A stretch of 11,523 nucleotides of DNA, taken from NCBI GenBank assembly GCA_009392075.1, contig VFHG01000162.1, forward strand, positions 1 through 11,523. The letters run 5' to 3'. The position numbers were made by a program, and so were the translations under genes. The notes below the pieces were generated by a model that searched no databases, was not told the DNA's origin, and saw only the letters and a list, made by a program, of their open reading frames with translations. Shown in pieces: positions 1 to 5,665 of the stretch; within the stretch, counting starts at the first letter, position 1; the number at the start of each line of letters is the position of its first letter. The DNA is from SAR202 cluster bacterium (GTDB lineage Bacteria; Chloroflexota; Dehalococcoidia; UBA3495).

Positions 1-249
1 GAGGGCGCAGTTGTCCTCAACCAGGTGAAACAGCAGGCTGACGACTATGGTTATGACGCCGACATCGGCGAATACGGTCCCATGATGGAACGTGGTATCG
101 TCGACCCGGTGAAAGTAACCCGGTCCGCCCTGCAGAACGCGGCCAGCGTCGCAGCCATGGTGCTGACGACCGAGTCCGTGATTAGCGAGATTCCTCAGCC
201 CACGCCGGCCATGCCGGCCATGCCCCCGGGCGGCGGGATGGATTTCTAA
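1..249 (+). CDS. groEL: Chaperonin GroEL, C-terminal end (5' end outside window)
   Basis: The frame is open from base 1 and gives the last 82 residues of the 60 kDa chaperonin, the ring-forming ATPase that folds cytosolic proteins with GroES. Recognisable family sequence includes [16 protein letters not shown], then [21 protein letters not shown], the segment at the end of the equatorial domain. The tail is a Pro/Met-rich linker ([16 protein letters not shown]) ending in the usual GGMDF-like terminus, in place of the longer GGM repeats of Escherichia coli. The ATG at 25 is internal and is not the true start. A strong terminator follows 31 bases after the stop, so the gene ends its transcript. 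No groES is visible; it may lie upstream. Confidence 0.96.
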   Translation, partial: EGAVVLNQVKQQADDYGYDADIGEYGPMMERGIVDPVKVTRSALQNAASVAAMVLTTESVISEIPQPTPAMPAMPPGGGMDF

Positions 250-280
250 AGCGTCCTTCCCGACAGCACACAGCAAACAA

Positions 281-313
281 AACCCGCCCCGATACCATCG
301 GGGCGGGTTTTTT
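281..313 (+). terminator. Intrinsic terminator of groEL
   Basis: A perfect 13-bp inverted repeat (281-293 AACCCGCCCCGAT and 297-309 ATCGGGGCGGGTT) closes on a 3-base loop, ACC, and runs into six T (308-313). The very GC-rich stem and the T run are a textbook Rho-independent terminator just downstream of the groEL stop. Confidence 0.95.
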
Positions 314-361
314 GTGGGCGTCGCCAGAGGTAATAACGTGGTATATCCAAGCGCGTGCCGC

Positions 362-367
362 TATAAT
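362..367 (+). promoter_or_regulatory. Possible -10 element for the CoA-transferase genes
   Basis: A perfect TATAAT lies between the groEL terminator and the first CoA-transferase gene, placing a start site near 374 and a leader of about 60 bases. There is no good -35 hexamer at the right distance (339-344 reads TGGTAT), so the call rests on the -10 box and its position. The rest of 314-434 shows nothing else I can name. Confidence 0.4.
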
Positions 368-434
368 GCGTGGCTGCTGAAAAGTCCCAGTTTGCCCCAA
401 TCAGATAGATACGAGTCACAATTAAGAACCGCCA

Positions 435-1136
435 ATGACCAGCGCTCCCCAAAACTCCGCCGCCAAGGGCAAGGTCTACCCTTCAGCCCTAGCAGTTCTG
501 GAAGGCATCGCCGACGGAGCATCCGTGTTGGTCGCCGGTTATGCCGGTCGCGGTGTTCCTGAGATGCTGCTTCACGGGCTAGCTGAGACCGGCGCTGTTG
601 ATCTAACCTTAGTCTGCCAGGGAACATGGCTCCCCGTAGGGGGCACGTTCGGAGTAGCCGAGCTGGTTGCCACCGGACAGGTCAAAAAGATGGTCTCGCC
701 CATGCCATTTCATCCTGATGCTGGCGGTCCGGTGAAAGAATTATGGGAGTCGGGCAAGCTGGAGTTGGAGATTGTACCCCAGGGAATTTTGGCTGAGCGT
801 CTGAGGGCCGGCGGCGCCGGTATCGGCGGCGTATTCTTGCCCACGGGCGTTAGGACCAGGTTCACCGAAGGCAAGGAACTGCGCCCCTTCGACAGCAAGG
901 AACACGTTCTTGAATTCGCCCTCAAGGCGGATTTCGCCCTGCTTAAAGCCAAGTCGGCAGATACCTTGGGCAACATGGTCTATGAGGGCACAGGACGCAA
1001 TTGGAACCCCATCATGGCCATGGCCGCCGCGGTTACGGTGGCCGAAGTTGACCAGGTGGTTGAACCGGGTGGAATCGACGCTGAGACGGTAATCACCCAA
1101 GCAATCTTCATCGACCGGCTGGTCTTGGCCGCGTAA
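435..1136 (+). CDS. CoA-transferase family I, subunit A (first copy, divergent)
   Basis: This 233-residue protein is the length of an alpha subunit of 3-oxoacid/acetoacetate-type CoA-transferases, cytosolic enzymes that move CoA between acids as an A-B pair. Family features seen: an N-terminal VYPSALAVLEGIADGASVLV strand-helix, VPQGILAERLRAGGAGI at about 114-130, PTGVRTRFTEGKE, and ADTLGNMVYEGTGRNWNP towards the C terminus. The usual SNNAG-type loop of the A subunit is replaced by CQGTW at residues 61-65, and the GGFGLCGIPE-type loop reads AGYAGRGVPE, so this copy is less canonical than the A half of the next gene. No clear ribosome site precedes the ATG. The next gene follows after 20 bases and supplies the matching B domain. 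The substrate cannot be told from sequence. Confidence 0.88.
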   Translation: MTSAPQNSAAKGKVYPSALAVLEGIADGASVLVAGYAGRGVPEMLLHGLAETGAVDLTLVCQGTWLPVGGTFGVAELVATGQVKKMVSPMPFHPDAGGPVKELWESGKLELEIVPQGILAERLRAGGAGIGGVFLPTGVRTRFTEGKELRPFDSKEHVLEFALKADFALLKAKSADTLGNMVYEGTGRNWNPIMAMAAAVTVAEVDQVVEPGGIDAETVITQAIFIDRLVLAA

Positions 1137-1156
1137 TAACAGGAGACTATTTTCAG

Positions 1157-2551
1157 ATGCCCGGAATACCGTTAGACAACGCCAGCATGGTCCGCCGTGC
1201 CGCCCAGGAATTGTTTTCTGGTGCGGTGGTCGCCCTGGGACCCGGGATACCTTGCTACCTGCCCAAAGAATTGCCGGGCAACAGCGGCGTATGGTTTCTC
1301 GCCGACAGTGGCGCCCTAGGTATTGGAAGTTCGGGTGGAAACACTGGGGCAGTGGACTCTGGAGGCAACGCCGTGTCCTTGCTGACCGGTGGAGCCTGGG
1401 CCGGCGTGGTGGACATAGCCGGCATCTTCCGGGGCGGACACACCGATATAGCAATCTTGCAGCCGTCGCAGGTAGCCGCCAGCGGCGATTTTGTGCACTG
1501 GACAACTGAAGCCACCGAGGGATTATTTGCCCCCGGCTCGGCCGTGGACATGGCCTACGGCGCCAAAACTGTGGTGGCCGTCATGCCCCACCGGTACCCC
1601 GGAGGGCGGTCGAATATTGTCGGGACATGCAGCCTGCCGGTGGACGGGACTGGCTTGGTCGACATAATCATCACGGATGCTGCCGTGATAAATGTTGGCC
1701 CCGATGGTCTGGAACTGATTGAGTTAGCTTCCGGTTGGATCTCAGAAGAGATAGCCGCTATCACTGATGCGCCCTTGACAATCTCTTCCGAATTGAAAGA
1801 AATGACCTTCCAAGTTCCGGCGTTGAAACCGCTCGACAAGGTCTACGCCAGCGCCGTGGATGCCCTAGAGGACCTGCCGGAAGGTTCGATCGTGAACGTC
1901 GATGGCTTCGCTGGTCCTGGCGGTATGGCCCATTACCTGATGGTAGGGCTGCGCGACTTGGGAGTTAAGGGCTTGCAGTTGATCAGCAACACGGCGGGGG
2001 TCGCCCGGGTGAGTGGTTTCGGGGCGCCCAACATCATCGACCACAGTATCCTGGTAGAGAACAACCAAGTCGCCAAGGCCACGGCTTCCTACCCGGTTTC
2101 ACCGTCGGCGTCCCGCCCCAGCGCCTTCGAAGAGGCCTACAACCGTGGCGAGACCGAGCTGGAAGTTGTGCCCCAGGGGACGTTGGCTGAGCGATTGCGC
2201 AGCGGCGGGGCCGGGATAGCGGCCTTCTACACCCCTACCGGCGCCGGCACCCTACTGGCTGAAGGGAAAGAAGCCCGTAACATCGGCGGTAAAGACTACA
2301 TACTTGAGACCGGGCTGCGGGCCGATTACTGCATCATCCGGGGCCACAAGGCCGACACCCTGGGCAACGTGGTCTATAAAGGGACATCCCGTAACTTCAA
2401 TCCAGTAATGGCCACCGCCGCCAAGATTGTGGTGGTGGAGGTAGATGAGATCGTGGAGCCGGGCCAACTTGGACCGGAAGAGATCGTCACCCCCGGACTA
2501 TTCGTTGACCGCATAGTCCTTCGGCCTCCCGATTTCTCTGCCTATCTATGA
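1157..2551 (+). CDS. Fused CoA-transferase: B domain followed by A domain
   Basis: One 464-residue frame carries two CoA-transferase domains. Residues 1-220 match a B (beta) subunit: VVALGPGIP near 25-32, IFRGGHTDIAIL at 90-101, GSAVDMAYGAKTVVAVM and ELASGWISEEI. Residues 226-464 match an A (alpha) subunit: VYASAVDALEDLPEGSIVNV, LISNTAG at 275-281, VVPQGTLAERLRSGGAGI at 337-354 and YTPTGAGTLLAEGKE. The order B-A is the reverse of the A-B order in mammalian SCOT and agrees with a tandem A-B A-B duplication whose inner stop was lost. At the place of the catalytic Glu of B subunits (SESG in the next gene) this protein has ADSG, Asp50. AGGAG at 1141-1145 stands 11 bases before the ATG. The A half probably pairs with the product of the gene at 2584. 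Confidence 0.9.
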   Translation: MPGIPLDNASMVRRAAQELFSGAVVALGPGIPCYLPKELPGNSGVWFLADSGALGIGSSGGNTGAVDSGGNAVSLLTGGAWAGVVDIAGIFRGGHTDIAILQPSQVAASGDFVHWTTEATEGLFAPGSAVDMAYGAKTVVAVMPHRYPGGRSNIVGTCSLPVDGTGLVDIIITDAAVINVGPDGLELIELASGWISEEIAAITDAPLTISSELKEMTFQVPALKPLDKVYASAVDALEDLPEGSIVNVDGFAGPGGMAHYLMVGLRDLGVKGLQLISNTAGVARVSGFGAPNIIDHSILVENNQVAKATASYPVSPSASRPSAFEEAYNRGETELEVVPQGTLAERLRSGGAGIAAFYTPTGAGTLLAEGKEARNIGGKDYILETGLRADYCIIRGHKADTLGNVVYKGTSRNFNPVMATAAKIVVVEVDEIVEPGQLGPEEIVTPGLFVDRIVLRPPDFSAYL

Positions 2552-2583
2552 CCGGACTCCAATTCTAAGAATGGTACCAACCG

Positions 2584-3261
2584 ATGACATCGTTAGCCGA
2601 TAAAGAGCGTTTGCCCAGGGAGATCGTCGCCATGCGGGTGGCCAAAGAGCTGCCCGACGGCTCCTATGTGAACCTGGGCATCGGTATCCCCACCCTGGTA
2701 TCCAGCTTCGTGCCCGAAGGCCGGACCGTCTTCTACCACAGCGAAAGCGGCATCCTCAATTGTGGGCCAATCGCCGAAGAGGGGGATGAAGATATCGATC
2801 TGATCAACGCCGGCGGCCAGTACCTACAGCCCGTTGGCGGCATGTCGTTCTTCGACTCTGCGGAGGCCTTTGCCATGATTCGGGGCGGCCATGTGGACGT
2901 GACGGTTCTGGGATCTCACCAGGTGTCGGCCACCGGAGATCTGGCAAACTGGATGCTGCCTCAGCGGGGCGTGGGGAACGTAGGCGGTGCCATGGACCTG
3001 GCTACCGGGGTTGCGGGGGTCATCGTAGCCATGGAGCACACCGACCGGATCGGGGAACCAAAGATCGTTGAGGAATGCACATTCCCCCTGACTGGTAAAG
3101 GATGTGTCTACCTGATAGTCACCGACCTGGCGGTGATTGAGTGCGACGGCAAAGGACTGACTTTGATCGAAGTTGCTCCGGGTTGGACGCCGGAAGAGGT
3201 GCAGCAATTGACCGGCGCCAAGCTGACTATATCTCCGGACGTTGGGGAGTTCCAACTCTAG
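2584..3261 (+). CDS. CoA-transferase family I, subunit B (canonical copy)
   Basis: This 225-residue protein is a typical beta subunit of 3-oxoacid CoA-transferase (ScoB/AtoA type), which carries the Glu that forms the enzyme-CoA thioester. Seen: GIGIPTLVSSF at 32-42, the catalytic motif YHSESGIL with Glu54, INAGGQYLQPVGGMSFFDSAEAFAMIRGGHVDVTVLG broken here into its familiar order at about 75-110, GDLANWM, GGAMDLATGVAGVIVAMEHT and CTFPLTGKG. It sits 32 bases after the fused gene, whose C-terminal A domain is its most likely partner. No strong ribosome site precedes the ATG. A succinyl-CoA or acetyl-CoA:3-oxoacid transferase is the closest general role; the true acid is not known. Its stop codon abuts the end of the minus-strand gene at 3265. 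Confidence 0.93.
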   Translation: MTSLADKERLPREIVAMRVAKELPDGSYVNLGIGIPTLVSSFVPEGRTVFYHSESGILNCGPIAEEGDEDIDLINAGGQYLQPVGGMSFFDSAEAFAMIRGGHVDVTVLGSHQVSATGDLANWMLPQRGVGNVGGAMDLATGVAGVIVAMEHTDRIGEPKIVEECTFPLTGKGCVYLIVTDLAVIECDGKGLTLIEVAPGWTPEEVQQLTGAKLTISPDVGEFQL

Positions 3262-3264
3262 TTA

Positions 3265-3526
3265 TTATCCTTCGATGTAGAGCAATTGCGTATCGACGAC
3301 CACGAATCTGGTGTCGATGAGTTGAGCTGTTTCGGTAGCTGTGTCGAAGACCAGCAACGGCCGATCTCCACCTTGGTAGAAGGGTTTGATCAACAAATAG
3401 CCACCGTCGGCACCGATCATCGAGTCGAACCCGATGATCTGATTGTCAGAAGCCGGCGCCCAAAAGCAGCGCAGCCTTCCAGATTTTGAAAAAGGAGACT
3501 TTGTTTGATGTGATCCCTTGTGCCAT
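3265..3526 (-). pseudogene. Hidden small membrane-anchored protein, apparently frameshifted
   Basis: Read on the minus strand, an ATG at 3526-3524 preceded by GAGAGG opens 26 codons: a short polar start, then a hydrophobic segment FFKIWKAALLLGAGF resembling a signal anchor, then TGA at 3448-3446. In the +1 frame the sequence continues as protein-like text for about 60 residues (SDNQIIGFDSMIGADGGYLL, then IKPFYQGGDRPLLVFDTATE, then a run rich in Val, Asp and Leu) to two TAA codons ending at 3265 and 3262. Joining the two frames gives one product of about 87 residues with an N-terminal anchor and a beta-rich tail. An indel, assembly error or recoding could explain it. I do not recognise the family. 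If the second frame is used alone, its only ATG is at 3420-3418, giving 51 residues. Confidence 0.42.
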
Positions 3527-3687
3527 GACGCCTCTCAAGAGGATCTTCCCTTCATCCAATCATCGGCTGGAATGCCTGTTAAAACAACGCCGCACCAAGA
3601 TTCCGTGCCGGCCGTCACACGATTTTTAACGATTTTTACGTCGTAAAGTCCCCTTTAGAAAAGAGGAATTCGAGGCTGATTTCTTCG
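3527..3687. other. Non-coding stretch between the minus-strand gene and the thi promoter
   Basis: No convincing reading frame on either strand. It contains two tandem copies of CGATTTTTAA/CGATTTTTAC (3620-3639) and an inverted repeat TTTACG-T-CGTAAA (3635-3647), in an AT-richer patch between two divergently arranged transcription units. It could hold the promoter of the minus-strand gene, but no matched -35/-10 pair was found there. Confidence 0.4.
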
Positions 3688-3716
3688 TTGACACCCCTCG
3701 AGGCCGGTGCTATTCT
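3688..3716 (+). promoter_or_regulatory. Consensus-type promoter of the thi operon
   Basis: A perfect -35 TTGACA (3688-3693) is followed after exactly 17 bases by a -10 TATTCT (3711-3716), with TGC directly before the -10 (extended -10). This predicts a start near 3723 and a leader of about 195 bases that contains the whole TPP aptamer and terminator. It is the best housekeeping-sigma promoter in the window. Confidence 0.85.
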
Positions 3717-3738
3717 TTCGGTAACAGAGCGGTAGATA

Positions 3739-3839
3739 CGTTCTGGCGGGAGCTTGGGTAAGCCAGGCTGAGAGGGCGGCCAAAATCGCCGCCGACCGTC
3801 TGTACCTGACCCAGGTAATACTGGCGCAGGGATTAGACG
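3739..3839 (+). ncRNA. TPP (THI-box) riboswitch aptamer
   Basis: The conserved cores of the TPP aptamer are present in order: CTGAGAGGG at 3768-3776 and ACCTGA at 3804-3809, followed by CCAGGTAATACTGG and GCGCAGGGA up to 3832. Pairings that can be drawn: P3 CTTGG/CCAGG (3753-3757 with 3763-3767), an extra P3a hairpin GGCGGC/GCCGCC (3775-3780 with 3788-3793), P2 CGG/CCG (3747-3749 with 3796-3798), P5 CCAG/CTGG (3811-3814 with 3821-3824) and a weak P1 around 3739-3744 with 3835-3839. Binding of thiamine pyrophosphate would lower expression of the thi genes downstream. Outer limits are approximate. Confidence 0.94.
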
Positions 3840-3860
3840 CAACAGCAGACTTACCAAGCA

Positions 3861-3891
3861 GCCTCCAGGCTAGATACCTGGTGGCTTTTTT
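3861..3891 (+). terminator. Riboswitch expression-platform terminator
   Basis: The arms GCCTCCAGG (3861-3869) and CCTGGTGGC (3877-3885) pair with one T-T mismatch around a 7-base loop, and six T follow (3886-3891). Placed between the aptamer and thiG, it indicates control by early transcription termination rather than by hiding the ribosome site, which lies 13 bases beyond the T run. Confidence 0.85.
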
Positions 3892-3918
3892 GTAGCCCCC
3901 GAAAGGAGATTGGACCTG

Positions 3919-4710
3919 ATGTCCGATGAGCTAGTGATTGGAGGAAAGACATTTAACTCCCGGCTCATAGTCGGGACCGGCCGTTACCGAACCATGGAGG
4001 AGATGGTGGCGGCGGTTGAGGCTTCCGGGACCGAGATGATTACGGTGGCTATTCGCCGCCTGGACCTGGACGACCCCACCAGCAAGACCCTGCTGGACTA
4101 CATAGACTGGAGCAAGTACCAGATACTGCCCAATACGGCCGGTTGCGCCTCAGTTGAAGAAGCGATGTTCGTCGCCAAGCTGGGCCGTGAAGTGGGCCAG
4201 ACCGACTTCGTGAAACTGGAGGTCATCCCCGACCCAAATTACCTGTTCCCCGACGGCGCCGCCACCCTGGAGGCCGCCCGCCTTCTCGTGGAAGACGGGT
4301 TCAAGGTGCTGCCCTACATCCACGCCGACCCGACACTGGCCAAGAACTTGGAAGACGTGGGATGCGTGGCTGTGATGCCCCTGGGTTCGGCGATCGGCTC
4401 GGGCCAGGGGATACACACCGCGGAAGAGATCAAGATCATCATCGAGCAGGCCAACATCCCAGTGGTCGTGGACGCAGGGCTGGCAGTCCCGTCTGACGCA
4501 TCCCAGGCGCTTGAGATGGGGGCTGATGCCGTACTGGTGAATACCGCCATCGCTCAAGCCCAGGACCCGGGCCTGATGGGTACTGCTTTCAAGCAGGGCG
4601 TGGCGGCGGGCCGCAACGCCTATCTGGCGGGACGTATCGGGGTGCGCCGCGAGGCCATCGCCAGCAGTCCCACCACCGATGTGCCCCAGCCCGTGCCGGC
4701 CACCAGCTAA
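3919..4710 (+). CDS. thiG: Thiazole synthase ThiG
   Basis: ThiG is a cytosolic TIM-barrel enzyme that builds the thiazole phosphate of thiamine from 1-deoxy-xylulose 5-phosphate, dehydroglycine and the thiocarboxylate of ThiS. The 263 residues are the normal family length. Seen: GTGRYRTMEEM at 19-29, LPNTAGC at 70-76, VKLEVI with the Schiff-base Lys99, VLPYIHADPTLAKNLEDVGC, MPLGSAIGSGQGI, and the phosphate-binding end VVVDAGLAVPSDA and GADAVLVNTAIA. I chose the ATG at 3919 because AGGAG (3904-3908) stands 10 bases before it; the in-frame TTG at 3910 is one base from that site and would be too close. It is the first gene of the riboswitch-controlled operon and is followed after 4 bases by the next gene's GTG. 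Confidence 0.97.
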   Translation: MSDELVIGGKTFNSRLIVGTGRYRTMEEMVAAVEASGTEMITVAIRRLDLDDPTSKTLLDYIDWSKYQILPNTAGCASVEEAMFVAKLGREVGQTDFVKLEVIPDPNYLFPDGAATLEAARLLVEDGFKVLPYIHADPTLAKNLEDVGCVAVMPLGSAIGSGQGIHTAEEIKIIIEQANIPVVVDAGLAVPSDASQALEMGADAVLVNTAIAQAQDPGLMGTAFKQGVAAGRNAYLAGRIGVRREAIASSPTTDVPQPVPATS

Positions 4711-4714
4711 TCCG

Positions 4715-5374
4715 GTGACTAAATCCCTGCCCCTACCGTGCCTATGTCTGGTCACTGACCGCAACGTGACCTCCGGCGATCTGGTAGAACGAGTGACCGA
4801 AGCGGTCTTGGGCGGCGTTGACCTAGTGCAACTAAGGGAGAAGGACCTCTCCGACGAACGATTGCTGGAATTGGCCGGGACTTTACTGGAGGCCATCCGC
4901 GGGAGGGCCAAACTGATCGTGAATGAAAGCGCGGAAGTGGCCCTGGCTGCCGGGGCCCAGGGAGTCCAATTGGGCGAAGCTGGGCCGCCGGTGAGCGAGG
5001 CCCGGAAGACCCTCGGCAGCGACGCCCTGATCGGAAGGTCGGTCCACTCGCTGCAGTCGGCGACACAGGCCGAGGCCGACGGTGCTGACTTCCTATTGGT
5101 CGGCACCATGTTCGCTTCCCGGTCTCATCCCGGAGAAGCGCCCTCAGGTCCTGGGCTCATGCGGGAGGTATCGGCCGACACCCGCGTGCCCCTCATCGGC
5201 ATCGGGGGAATCACCCCGGAGAATGCCGCCGAGGTGATAGAGGCAGGAGCGTCCGGGGTTGCTGTGATCACCAACATACTGGCGGCCCAGGATCCGCAAG
5301 CCGCCGCGGCAAAGTTGAAAGAAGCGATCTGCGTAGAATGGCGGGTGTCTGAAAACCCGGCCGATGTGCGATAG
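4715..5374 (+). CDS. thiE/tenI: ThiE/TenI-family protein, probably thiazole tautomerase (TenI type)
   Basis: This TIM-barrel protein (219 residues from GTG) belongs to the family holding thiamine-phosphate synthase ThiE and the thiazole tautomerase TenI. Shared features: LVTDRN at 12-17, VQLREKDL at 38-45, VGTMFASRS and IGIGGITPEN at 161-170. Residues that differ between the two enzymes favour TenI: it has GRSVHS at 107-112 with the TenI catalytic His (His111), while the two Mg-binding Asp of ThiE are Glu71 (NE for ND) and lost (GEAG at 87-90 for GQDD). A TenI would aromatise the ThiG product; its place between thiG and thiS suits this. The retained REKDL motif leaves ThiE activity possible. 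Start: GTG 4715 lies 4 bases after thiG; an ATG at 4679 inside thiG would add 12 residues unlike the family. Confidence 0.9.
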   Translation: MTKSLPLPCLCLVTDRNVTSGDLVERVTEAVLGGVDLVQLREKDLSDERLLELAGTLLEAIRGRAKLIVNESAEVALAAGAQGVQLGEAGPPVSEARKTLGSDALIGRSVHSLQSATQAEADGADFLLVGTMFASRSHPGEAPSGPGLMREVSADTRVPLIGIGGITPENAAEVIEAGASGVAVITNILAAQDPQAAAAKLKEAICVEWRVSENPADVR

Positions 5375-5387
5375 GCCAGTCTAAATC

Positions 5388-5591
5388 ATGATCAATCTAA
5401 CAGTGAATGGAAAACCTCGCCCCATAGATGCTAGCGTGGACCTTGAAACCTACCTGATGTCGTTCGGCCTGAACCTGCAGTTTGTGGCGGTTGGGTACAA
5501 CGGGGAAGTCATCAGGAAGGAAGAGTACGCCGGCCTGACATTGAAAGATGGCGACGTTCTGGAGATCGTGCGGCCCGTGGGCGGCGGTTAG
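5388..5591 (+). CDS. thiS: Sulfur carrier protein ThiS
   Basis: ThiS is a ubiquitin-fold carrier whose C-terminal Gly is adenylated and turned into a thiocarboxylate that gives its sulfur to ThiG. The 67 residues, the N-terminal MINLTVNGKPRPI strand, FVAVGYNGEVIRKEEY, LKDGDVLEIVRPVGG and the obligatory Gly-Gly end (here VGGG) are all typical. It lies 13 bases after the ThiE/TenI-family gene and so is probably the last thi gene of the operon. The ThiF adenylase and a glycine or tyrosine enzyme (ThiO or ThiH) that must work with it are not in the window. No strong ribosome site is seen. Confidence 0.95.
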   Translation: MINLTVNGKPRPIDASVDLETYLMSFGLNLQFVAVGYNGEVIRKEEYAGLTLKDGDVLEIVRPVGGG

Positions 5592-5649
5592 GCCCAGACT
5601 GACTTGGCGGACCCAAATCTCAAATGGCTATCAGTCGTCGATCGACCGG

Positions 5650-5655
5650 TAGAAT
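5650..5655 (+). promoter_or_regulatory. Possible -10 box giving a leaderless start
   Basis: TAGAAT lies 10 bases before the ATG at 5666, which has no Shine-Dalgarno sequence, so transcription could begin at or next to the start codon. No recognisable -35 is present. Confidence 0.3.
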
Positions 5656-5665
5656 AATCGTTGTT

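Noticed and set aside
741..1505. Long open frame of 254 codons on the minus strand across the A1 and fused genes
   Set aside because: It lies opposite two clear CoA-transferase genes; its product is rich in Arg, Cys and His and looks like GC-rich shadow translation.
3286..3489. Plus-strand open frame of 67 codons after the last CoA-transferase gene
   Set aside because: No ribosome site and an unconvincing composition; the minus strand of the same stretch reads as a more protein-like sequence ending in double TAA.
3910..3918. TTG at 3910 as the start of thiG
   Set aside because: It lies one base after the AGGAG ribosome site; the ATG at 3919 has proper spacing and begins where ThiG proteins begin.
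4150..5109. Minus-strand open frame of 319 codons opposite thiG and the ThiE/TenI-family gene
   Set aside because: Low-complexity shadow of two well-supported genes; no motif, no ribosome site.
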